Of a stretch of DNA of 64,000 nucleotides, positions 36,501 to 45,400 are shown piece by piece (within the stretch, counting starts at the first letter, position 1; the number at the start of each line of letters is the position of its first letter). The notes under the pieces were generated by a model, which was given only the letters and a program-made list of their open reading frames with translations, ran no database searches and was not told the DNA's origin. The position numbers and the translations under genes were made by a program. This stretch comes from Paucimonas lemoignei. GTDB taxonomy: Bacteria; Pseudomonadota; Gammaproteobacteria; Burkholderiales; Burkholderiaceae_D. The stretch spans positions 434,001 to 498,000 of the forward strand of contig NZ_SLZQ01000001.1 in NCBI RefSeq assembly GCF_004342585.1. The letters are read 5' to 3'.

Positions 36501-36646
36501 TTGGCCCAGAATTGTTCGACATTCTCGGCCTTCGGAAAACGCCCGGCCATGCCGATGATGGCGATGTCGTTGTTGACGCCATCGTAGCCGTCGTCGTTGT
36601 TATCGTCGTAATCGTCGTTGTGGTTCATTGTTTTTAAATTACTCAT
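30539..36646 (-). CDS. type I polyketide synthase, KS-AT-KR-ACP with a terminal condensation-like domain
   Basis: A 2035-residue single PKS module that probably extends the chain from the NRPS. Acidic N-terminal tail (about 1-25, D/N-rich); KS about 28-460 with intact Cys (TACSTSL, about 199) and both His (EAHGTATE about 332, KTNIGH about 366); AT about 548-860 with GHSLGEY (about 645) and TAGHS (about 739), neither the malonate HAFH nor the methylmalonate YASH; KR with TGGLGGVG (about 1177) and YVSAC (about 1337), where the usual Asn is Cys; ACP with LGGESL (Ser about 1505); and from about 1600 a condensation-like domain with an altered active site. There is no DH, ER or TE. The start follows the NRPS stop by 15 bp without a clear ribosome-binding site, suggesting coupled translation. 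Confidence 0.95.
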   Translation of the reverse strand: MSNLKTMNHNDDYDDNNDDGYDGVNNDIAIIGMAGRFPKAENVEQFWANLVSSTDCITRFSREELERMGVSQAALDDPNFVPAAGFIPDQDKFDAHFFEMNPREAANLDPQHRFALEVAWQTLEHAGYTPESVNGSIGVFAGVNMSTYFIFNLLKGDEATSAGDALDTQISVDKDMFASRISYKLNLNGPSIALGTACSTSLVCIHLACQSLLNGESKMALAGGSHIATPNCTGHIYHQGGYSSPDGYCRAFDEKGKGTVGGAGTCFVLLKRMEDALADNDTIYAVIKGSAVNNDGSEKIGYTAPSIVGQTNIIAEAQAVAGVEPDTIRFIEAHGTATELGDPIEFTALTRAFRLQTDKKNFCGIGSVKTNIGHLGMAAGAASVIKASLALKNKVIPESLNFEKPNPKLDIENSPFYVIDKLERIEEGEHPARAGVSSLGIGGTNAHIVLEEPPETESSESRPWQLLVLSAKTPAALDRMTDNLADWMKHADSEKLADAAYTLQVGRKPFAFRRAFVLQDDMPPRLAGQVAPAKGITGRASDKPRKVVFMFPGGGTQHVDMARDLYEQEPAFRASMDECAALFRRKIGLDLVGLIYPDAAQAEANAATLQKPKNFFGALFAVEYSLARLWMSWGVKPDALIGHSLGEYIAACIAGVFSLEDAVSLICCRGALFEKIEKGSMLSVTLPAEEVQQLLIDGVSIATINDPGRCVVAGRIGPMQEFEEILSKREIEYKKLLIDTAGHSPMVDPILQEFGQFLPTIKFGKPAIPFISNMSGGWADPAEIATAAYWKNHLRQPVRFSDGVATLLKDDNSVFLEVGPGNALCSFVRSQLQPNSQSVLLNSLRHVKEEKDDQFHLLETMGKLWLAGVTPDWKAFHGEEQRKRIALPTYPFERKRYWVENRKHAPQAGAKLPVGEWFWQPSWRLQDLPFDTTENVGASTVLAFVDSKGTGAAALELLRQQGARVVSVTQGDGFGEISGQPGSQAYRIDPANAEDYRRLLEQLQARQQLPQVVLHCWSLEQRSDASDDTARMTDSHLSFVYLAQAIDTCQINVTLPILALTVNREAVLANDEVDCSQALITGPARVIPYEFPNIRFTTFDLQSGGNSLMDTSAAAQAIAAELQRLIAQLEQAGNGASESVALRNGLRFILDYIPLATAKPAAEDLPIREQGVYIVTGGLGGVGMVHSQALAARQARLVLLQRAAFPAESLWDALLADEAADALIKEQVRGIRSLQAAGAQVLLLQADVNDAVQVQAALAQARARFGRIDGLVHCAGYGEFVPIRETSRDIIEAVLAPKVRGTKNLLAALEEDQLELVVLCSSMSVATTGYGLVGYVSACAWLDALAQSQRRNKGKDGKAATRFVSIDWDIWSTPQQLARAQGDAALLQRLQENKNAILPREGIEVIHRVLAAGQSQAIISTVDFHQLRRKNSTLGEALIKDSDVSDDVETAASSGSLELYERPSLSTEYVAPSTPEEKLLASIWQETLGIGKIGVNDNFFELGGESLLGVKIVVKAKKMGLLIDPKQMFTTPTIAQVAQFLKKAEAAKAAGAGNDAANESDAATEQMQQARPAAALDAALLAKHGIDPQQVDASYGLTALQTEIYRRFRAGKHGNIVQALSVMEGPLDRGLLEKAWQALVARHQPLRSRFLEDANGAPVQVVCRHADFAVTALDYSQLDPAAQQKALQELMARDRTTYYDLAQAPALRLYHVILSPHAMRFAVLLSQHQIILDGWTSSMLSADLMACLFAIGSGAELPPPPHGTNFGRYLDWLAAQPTALDEAHWRKVFNAYRHADPLQQLMSPQPLLAEGEDAYGEQQFTLDPTTLQHVQECARATRTTANAIYQAAWALSLAQLGHSRDIVYGVTVHGRTADYEGISEVIGQCTNSLPVRMQVTPAASVAELLLAVHEANANAQAHSGLPLARLAALASEAGAGQDIAPEELYSSNFIFENIPRAQSGEAALPIRAVASTWADGWHFPLRVFVVPEEQTWVRLAFDRKRFSEEDVARIAGRYHRNLIAIVTGYEKQLAKFLGE
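30542..31850 (-). other. Terminal condensation-like domain of the PKS with HQxxxDG active site
   Basis: Residues about 1600-2035 of the PKS look like an NRPS condensation domain (LQTEIYRRF, RHQPLRSRF, GVTVHGRTADYEGISEVIGQ and NSLPVRM correspond to C2, C4 and C5-like motifs). The catalytic HHxxxDG is SQHQIILDGW here: the second, catalytic His is Gln, encoded by CAG at 31460-31462. No carrier or TE domain follows. It may release the chain by an altered mechanism, recruit a partner, or be inactive. Confidence 0.8.
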
Positions 36647-36661
36647 CCGGTAAAACTGATA

Positions 36662-39600
36662 TTAGCGTGCGACCTTGCGTTCGCGCGAACGGTTTCGACG
36701 CTGCATTGCAGCGCGCCTTTCCTGCCCGGCCGCCCTTGCCGCGTCTGCTGCGCTGTTCCCTGCCGGCCCATCGCCGCCCTGTCCGCTCTGCTGGCCGATA
36801 AAGGCAGCAAGCTTCTCGACGGTAGTCGAATTGAACAGTTCAACCATCGGGAATTGCACATTGAGCTGCTCCTGGATCTCGTGGTGCAGTTTGACGATCA
36901 GGAGCGAATTGGCGCCGACGTCGAAGAAGTTGTCGCGAACGCCGATCGGCTCGGTAATGCCGAACACTTCGCTGGCAATGCGTGTCAGCGTCGTTTCGAT
37001 CTCGTCGCGTGGCGCCACCTTTTCCGCACGCGCAGGCCCTGCCGCCACCATGTTGCGTCGCAATGCGGCGGTATCGACATTGCCGTCTTCCTTCAAAGGC
37101 AACGCCTCCATCTGGTGATAGCTGACTTCAACCGGATTGCCGAACTCGTCACGCGGCACGCTTCCCGCCGCCACTTCGCGTGCGAGATCCGGTTCGTTGC
37201 CGGTGAAATAGCAAAGAATCGGACGCTGCCGTAGGCGTACGCAATCGACATGCCGCTGAACGTTCGGACGGGTATCGTCCAGGCCGATCAGCACATTGCC
37301 GCAACCGTGCCACAGCGCGGCCAGCAGCGAATTCATGCCTTGCGCGACCTTGATGGGCGTGAAACCGAGCGAGCGCGACAGGCCTTCCGCTTCGCGGTAC
37401 TGGCGGCCCATGCCGGTGTCATGCCACAGGCTCCAGGAAATACTCACGCTCCTGACGGCAGCATTGTTCGACACAGCTTCGACGAACGCTTCCTGATAGC
37501 GGTTGGCGATGTTGTACGCCGCCATGCCACTGCCGCCGAAATGCGCATTGACCGACGAGAAGTTGACGAACAGGGCATTGCCGCGTTGTTCGCAGATGCG
37601 ATACAACACACGCGTGCCCAGTGTCTTGGGACGCAAGGTGTCGTGCAGGCTGTGAATGGTTTGCGTTGCCATCGCTTCCTCGCGGGCCAGACCCGCGAGA
37701 TGGAAAACGCCGGCAAGTTTTTGCTGCCAGCCCGCCTCGGCTTCATCCACGGCTTTCTCGATGGCGCGGTAATCGCAAGTATCCGCGCCGACGTAGCTGA
37801 CGCTGCCCAAGCGCTGCAGATCTTCCAGCATGTCGAGTTTTTCCGCGCTCAGCTCGGTTTGCGGCGTCCTGCCAACCAGCAGCAGGCGCGCGCCGAACTG
37901 GCGAAGCATCGTGCGCGCCAGCGCGAAGGCAATGCCGCCTAGGCCACCGGAAATCAGATAGGCGCCACCGGTCTGCAGCTGCATGCCGCCCTTGTCATTG
38001 CCGGAATCCTTGGCCAGGTCTTGCCGGCGCAGGCGCGAGACGTAACGGCGACCGGCGCGGTATGCCACTTCTTCATCGGCATGAATAGCGCCCGCTTCCT
38101 TAGCCACTTGCGCAGCTTGCATGGCGAGGTCAGTTTCATCTGTCGCCGCCGCCAGATCGACATGGCGGCAATGCAGCCATGGGAACTCCTTGCTCAAGGT
38201 CTTCAGCAATGCGAGCGCGGACGCCTTATCCGGATTCAAGGTTTCATCCACGGCTACACGCTGAGCGCCGCGCCCGACCCAGATCCAGCGCATTGGCATC
38301 GCGTTCTGCTGCGACGCCAATGCCTGTGCCAGGTACCAGGCTGAATACAAGCCGATCGAATCGGCCAGCGGCGCGCGGCTCATCAAGGCATCCTTGCCCG
38401 ACGAGGAACTGTCGCAATCCCACAGGCTGATCACGCGCTCGATCGTCAGCGAGCGGCCCGCGAGCGACTTCAGCATCTGCACATAGTGTTCCGACAGCGC
38501 CGGATTGATACGGAAGCTGTCGCCATTTTCCTGGAAGCCCTGTCCTGCCGATACCGTTACGACCTGGCCGGACAGGTGCAGCCTTTCCGCAATGCCGCTG
38601 CGGTCGGCAAATACCAGCGTGACACCATTGCCGGGCAGCGCAAGCACGTTGCCGAGCTGTTTCTTTACCCAGGCCTTGCTAAAGAACCAGTCGGGCAGCG
38701 TATTGTCATTACGCTCCGCGATATCCAGCGCGCGCAAGGCATGGTCGAATTCCCCGCGATTGAATGCGCCGGCCAGTTGAGAAAGCTGGATCTTGCCGAT
38801 TTCCGTCTTCGGCACCTGGTCTTTTTCCAGCGGCACGATATAGGAAGGATTGACGCCAATCTTCTCCATTACCGCCTGGCGAATTTGGCGGATGAGTTCG
38901 GAGAGCTCTCCGCCTTTTTTAACGCTGTGGAAGAAGATCGCCAGCTGGTCGCTATTGCTGCCGTCGCGGCGCACCGCGCATGCTGCGGTGTAAGACACCG
39001 TCACTCCCGGCACGGCTTCCACTACCTCGGCAATCTCGTGGCTATAGAAATTGACACCATTGATGATGATGATGTCTTTTTCACGTCCCGTGATGGTCAG
39101 TTCGCCGCCTTCGATGAAAGCAAGGTCGCCCGTCTTGAACCAGCCATCGGCGGTAAAGGCATCGCGGTTGATCGCTTCGCCGCCGAGATAGCCGTGCGTG
39201 ACGGTCACGCCCGAGACTTGCAGGCGGCCGGATTGCCCTTCCATCATCGGCTGGTCATTGCCGTCGACAATACGCATGTTGACGCCCGGGATCGGCTTGC
39301 CGACCGAGACGAAGACGGTATCGTCGCTGCCGTAAGTAAGCTTCAAACGGCTGGAATAGGTCACGCCGGAAGAAATTTCGGACATGCCGTATACCGGCTT
39401 GACGCAGTCATCTCCGAGGCCATATGCCTGCAGCAGCTCGATGAAGGTCTGCGTGGTCTTCGGCACCACCGCTTCCGCGCCGTTGAGCATGAACTTCAGG
39501 CAGCTCAGGTCAAACCGGCCTTGTTTGAGCTGATCCTGGCGATCGACGATGAGCGAGAAGGCAAAGTTCGGCGCCCAGGTGATATTGATGCGGTGGCGAT

Positions 39601-42450
39601 CGATCAGCTGCAGCCAGCGAAGTGGGTCGGCCAGGATGTAATCGGTATCGGCCTGCACCTGCGTTGCGCCGGTATGGATATCGCGGATATGGAAATAGAT
39701 GATGCCGCCGACGTGGTCGAGCGCCATCCAGTTCAACGACGGCATGCCGGCATGGAAACCGTTCATCTGCACCGAGCCCATGCTGCGGCCGATCAGGTTG
39801 GCGTGCGACAGCTGCACGCCCTTGGGCATGCCGGTACTGCCGGAAGTCAGCATGATCAGGGCGACATCGTCGCTGGAGCCGCGATGGAATTCGCGCGCCG
39901 GTTCCTCGTCATACATCGCGCCGATTGCGTGCACCGTGAAATCCGCGATGCCTTCCAGCGTGCCGATATTGCGCACGCCTTCGACAATGGTGTCGCCCGC
40001 CAGGACGATGGCTTTGTCCATCATCCTCCAGGCATGGGCGATCTTCAAGGTTTGCGCATTGCTGCTGCGGTAGTTCTTCGCTGCCGCAATCGGCACCGGA
40101 ATAAAGCCGCCCAGCGCGCAAGCCCAGAACGCGGCGATAAAGTCTTCGCTGCGGGCAAACTGGAAAATCACCTTGTCACCGGCGGCGATGCCGGTACCGC
40201 GCAAGCCGCTCAGTACGCATTGCGCGCGGTGCAGCAGCTCGGGATACGACAGCTCTGCTGTGGAGTTGTCAGCGTAATAGAAGCTGATGCCGCGATCCGG
40301 GTGCGACATGGCGGTGTGGATCAGCATGTCGGCAAGCACCGCCGGCTGATGAGGCGTACCGATGATCGCATCGCTGATGATTACGGCCGGAACGTCGGAT
40401 ACCGGGCGGTTGTCGCCCTTTTTCGCCTTCCTGACCTGCGGTGTTGTCGCCGCAGTCATGCCGCGCGCTTCTGGAGGCAGCAAGTCGAACAGGTGCGATA
40501 CCGACTGCGCGTCTTCTGCAGCCTGTTCCAGGAGGATCGCTTGCCGGACTTTGGTATTGCTCGCGACTTCTTGCGCCCAGTTTTTCAGCGTTGCCTGGTT
40601 ATGCACGGCCAGTTTCTGCAGCTGACGTGCATTGATCGCGCCATGGCGGGTCAGCGGAATCGCCGGTACCTTGACACATGCCAGCAGGCTGACGCCATGC
40701 ATGCCGCCTTCCGTCAGGTAAGCGTTGCTAGCTTCCTCATCAGGCATTTCGCCGTCACATACCATGTACGCGACAAGTTGATGCCCCTTGCCTGGATGCG
40801 TGCGAACCATTATGTGGCAATCCTGCATGCCAGGCATCTGAAGCAAGCATTGTTCAACAGCACGCGGATAAACCAGCTGGCCATCGATCAATGCCACGTC
40901 GTCCGGCGTGCTCAACAATACGAGGCCTCGCGACGTTTCGCGGGCGGTAAAGCCGGTCGCGGCCGGCGATTCGCCGTCAACGACATGCAGATGCAGCTGG
41001 CCGATGGCCCCCATGGGCACTGCCCTGCCTTCGCTATCGGTAAGCGAATAGGCAACGGTTTCATTTCCGACAGCCTGTGCCACATGCAGGGCCTTCAGCA
41101 AGGGATAGTCTGCCCAGGCCAGCGATGAGCGCGGTGCTGACTCGACAGCCAGTGGCAGGCTCGCCAGGCGCTGTTGCGGATTTTCCGCAATGGCGCGCAA
41201 CAGATGCAGGTAAGCCGCGACATAGCCAAGGATCGATTCAGGCCTGAACAGATCGGTATTGAACTCGAAGCTCGCGTCCATGCCGTTTTCGTTGTCGAGG
41301 ATTTCCAGCAGCAGGTCGAACTTGGATGTCTTGTTCTCCAATGCCACATTGCTGATTTCGATGCCAGGCAGGTTGAATTTGCCTTCGGCCATATTCTGCA
41401 GCGAGAACGAAACCTGGAACAGTGGCGAACGTGACGGATCACGCTCCGGCAGCACGAGATCCACTACCTTCTCGAACGGAATGTCCTGGTGTGAATACGC
41501 TTCCAGCGTGGTCTGGCGTACCTGTTCGAGCAGCGCGGTGAATTCAGGATTGCCTTCCAGGTCTGACCGCAATACCAGCGTATTGGCGAAGAAGCCAATC
41601 AGCGGCTCGATCTCGGCGCGCACCCGGTTGGCGACCGGCGTGCCGATGCTGATATCGGTATCGCCTGAATAACGCGACAGCATGACATTGAAGGCCGTCA
41701 GCAACGTCATGAACAGGGTCGCACCATGACGCTTGCTCAAGTCTTCGAGGCTCGCGCGCAGATCGGCGTCGATGGCGAACTTCAGGCGGTCACCATTGTA
41801 GGTCTGGTTTTTCGGGCGGTCGAAATCCAGCGGCAGCGACAGCGTCGCCTGGTCTTTCAGCTTCTCGGTCCAGTAGCCGCCCTGATTTGCCAGCAGCGCG
41901 CCTTGCAGGTGTTCGATCTGCCAAACGGAGAAATCGGCGTACTGCACAGGCAAAGGCGAAAGCGCCGGTTTTTCGCCCTGAACGATGGCGGCATACAGGG
42001 CACTCACCTCCCGGATCAGCACGGTGATCGACCAGCCGTCCGAGATAATGTGATGCATGTTGATGAAGAGACGATGTTCGTCATCGGCGAGGCGGAACAA
42101 CACGGCGCGCAGCAGCACGTCACTGTCAAGCTTGAAGCCGGTTTGCAGCTGGCGCCCGATATGTCCGGCCAGCTGGCTTTCCTTTTCCTCTGTGGTTGCG
42201 CCATCCAGTTCGACGACATCCATTGACCAGTCGATTGCCGCATGAATTTGCTGCATGCCGCGGCCATCCTGGGCAATGAAGTTCGTCCGCAGCACTTCGT
42301 GACGCTCGATCAGGGCCAGAAAGGCCTTTTCCAGCGCGGCCGCATCCAGTCTGCCGCTCACCTTCAACAGGCTCGGCATATGATAGAAATTGCTGTTTTC
42401 CTCGTATCGGTCGAGAAACCACAGGCGCTGCTGCGCATAGGACAAGGGCA
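36662..42450 (-). other. Module 5: C, vestigial A segment, acyl-ligase, KR and ACP
   Basis: C5 is intact (NMHHIISDGWS). After it come about 230 residues resembling only the tail of an A domain: PMGAIGQLHLHV recalls motif A7 and IPLTRHGAINARQL recalls A10 without its Lys. A complete acyl-ligase follows (LTSGSTGMPKG about 5782, LNWMALDHVGG, VYGMSEISSG, VPKTEIGKIQ), of the kind seen in loading regions of trans-AT PKSs. Then a KR (ISGGLGGIA about 6410; AAYNIAN about 6557, catalytic Tyr and Asn kept), a pseudo-A tail (ALPLKEDGNVDTAAL, Lys replaced by Asn) and the ACP (VGANSLLIVK). This suggests loading of an alpha-keto acid, reduction to a hydroxy acid and ester formation by C5. Confidence 0.8.
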
Positions 42451-45400
42451 CCAGGTCACGCTTTTCCAGCACCCGGATCGGACGGTCGGCACAGGCGGCG
42501 TTGGCCCTGGTCACCAGTTCGGCGAGGCCTTCGATGGTGGCATGCTCAAAGAACTGCTGGAGCGACAACTCGACCCCGAACTCCGCGCGGATCCGCGATA
42601 CGGTCTTGGTCGCCAGCAGCGAATGCCCGCCCAGCTCGAAAAAATTGTGCCGCACGCCGAGCTCGCGCATGCCGAGAATATCTTCCCAGATGGCGGCCAG
42701 GCGCCGTTCGACGGCATTGCGCGGAGCGACATGACGCCCATCCTCGTTTTCCTCGATCGGATAGGAGCACAATGCCAGCCGGTCAATCTTTCGGTTCGGC
42801 GTCAACGGCATCGCATCCAGCCGCACGAACAGGGACGGCACCATGTAATTCGGCAGCCGGTCGCCCACCACTTTGCGCAGCTCGGCTGCACCGATTTCCG
42901 CCGCCTCGTTGAGCGTATAGAAGCAAACCAGCCTTGCCAGTCCTTGCTGGTCGTCGCGGCTGGTAACCACCGCTTCCAGCACGCCGGGAATCGCGCGCAA
43001 GACATCCTCGATTTCTGTCAATTCGACACGGAAGCCGCGGATGCTGACCTGAAAATCCTCGCGCCCGATGAATTCGATTTCCCCGTTCGGCAGATATCGT
43101 CCGAGATCACCCGTCTTGTACATGCGCGAACCCGGCATGTCCGAGAACGGATTCGGGATGAAGCTCCTGGCGGTCGCCACCGGATCGTCGACGTAGCCAG
43201 TCGCCAGTCCCACGCCAGCGGTATGGATCTCCGCGATGACGCCGATCGGCACCTGCTTGAGGCTTTCATCCAGCAGGTACATCTGCGTATTCGGGAATGG
43301 CTTGCCGATGGTGAGTTTTTCGCCAATCTGCTTGTATTCATATAGGGTCGAGCCGATCGACACTTCCGAATTGCCATACATATTCAGGAAGCGCACGCCG
43401 GCGCGTGTCCACTTCTCCACCACGGCATCGTTGCAGGGCTCAGCCGACGAGATCACGGTCTTCAGGCTGGATGGCATGCGCTCCACCGGCATGGTGGAAA
43501 GCAGCGACACTGGCCAGGTCGCATGCGTGATCTGGTTTTCCTCAAGGAGGTCGTACAATGGCTCGTCCGGCAATGCCTGCTTCGGCGTGACGCTGTATAG
43601 CGTGCCGCCCGGCACCCATGCCATGAACGCACCCCACAGCGCAATCGAAAAGCTCAGCGAAGCGAACTGCAGCACGCGGCAGTCCGGAGTGAGCAAGCCC
43701 GCCCACTCGTGCGACACGGCCATGTTGCGGAAGGCGCGATGACCGACCAGGATGCCCTTGGGCTTGCCGGTCGTGCCGGAAGTAAAGAGGATGTAGGCCG
43801 AGTGATCCGCGCCGATACGCGGAGGATTGAAGATCGGCTGCGACTGAATGCTTTCCCTGTCGGTATCCAGGCAAATCACTTCCGCATCACAGCCTGCGAA
43901 CAATGGCGCGATCGACGACAGCGTCAGGATGATCTTCGGCCTGGCGACCTCCAGCATGCGGGCGATGCGGTCTTTCGGATAGTTCACGTCCAGCGGGACG
44001 TAAGTGCCGCCCGACTTGAATGCAGCCAGGCAGCCGATACCCGCCCAGGTGGAGCGCTCGACGCTAACGCCGATGCGGACTTCCGGTCCGACGCCGCGGC
44101 TTTGCAGGAAATGCGCCAGGCGATTGGCGCGCGCATTCAATTCCGCGTAGCTGAAGCGGTCATCGCCGCAAACGTAGGCCAGCTTGTTCGGCGCACGCTC
44201 GACAGCGCGCTCGAACAGGTGGTGCATGCACTCGTCCTGCGGATAGGCGATCGTCGTCGCGTTCCACTGCCTGACCTGTTCCATTTCTTCCGCCGTCACG
44301 ACCGAAAGATGCTCGATCGGGGTCGTGGCGTCAGACAGCGCTGCTGCCAGTACGGTCTGATAATGGCGGGCGATACGGGCCACCGTCTGTTCGCTGAAGA
44401 TATCGGTAGCGTACTCGATGACGCCACCGATGCCGTCGGCGCTTTCCGCCAGGGAGAAATTCAGGTCCAGTTTGGCGCTCTGCGTGGGAATGTTCAGCAA
44501 TTCGCTGCGCAGCCCGGCAAACGAACTGGTCTGTGCCATCTGCTGGTTATGCAGGCGGAACATCACCTGGAATATCGGCGGCACGCCCAGGCTGCGCTCC
44601 GGCTGCACCGCTTCCACGACGCCGTCAAACGGCACGCTGCCGTTGCTGAAGGCTTCGAGTGCTTCTTCACCAACGTTGGCAACGAGCTGCTGGAAGCTCT
44701 GCTTGGGATTGACGCGGCAGCGGATCACCAGGGTGTTCGCGAAACAGCCGATCATGTCTTCCAGCTCGCGTTGCGGACGGTTGGCGACCGCCGTGCCGAC
44801 CGGGACATCGTCGGTGCGACCGTAACGCGACAACAGGATCGCCAGGCCGGCCAACAGCAGGTTGTAAAGCGTCGTGTTGTGCTGGCGGGCGTACTGGTTC
44901 AGACGCGCCGACAAGGCAAATGGCAATGCGATCGCCAGCTCTCTGCCGCGATAACTCTGCAACGGCGGGCGCGGATAGTCCAGCGGCAGATTCAGCAAAG
45001 GCGCCAGCCCAGCCAGCTTATCCTTCCAGAATGCCGTCTGGCGGTCATATACCGCGCCGATTACTTTGCGATGCTGCCACTCCGAGTAATCGCCATACTG
45101 CAGCGCCAGTTCAGGCAACGGATTGCCGGCGCCGCTGCTGAAGGCGGTGTACAGCTCGGTCAGTTCGCGCACCAGCACATTCAGCGACCAGCCATCGGCA
45201 ACGACATGATGGACCACCAGCGTCACGACGTGGCTGCCGTCATCGACCTGCAACAGGCGGGCGCGGATCGGCAGCTCGCGCGCCAGGTCGAACACGTGCA
45301 GGAAATCGGCCCGCACGGCTTGTTCCACTTCCGCCGCCGACAAGGCCAGCACCGCGAGCCTGACATCGGGACTCGCCACGACCTGTTGCGCCGGTTCTCC

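Noticed and set aside
36560-36640. Tandem GTCGTC/ATCGTCGTT-type trinucleotides as a possible phase-variable microsatellite
   Set aside because: They encode the acidic Asp/Asn tail of the PKS; the units are imperfect and in frame, so slippage by whole codons would only change tail length. No evidence for phase variation.
38486-41128. A long open frame (about 880 codons) on the plus strand inside the NRPS gene
   Set aside because: It is antisense to the AL/KR region whose domains are clear on the minus strand; its translation has no recognisable domain and the composition expected of a GC-rich shadow frame. The same applies to long antisense frames at 562-2190 and 27069-29009.
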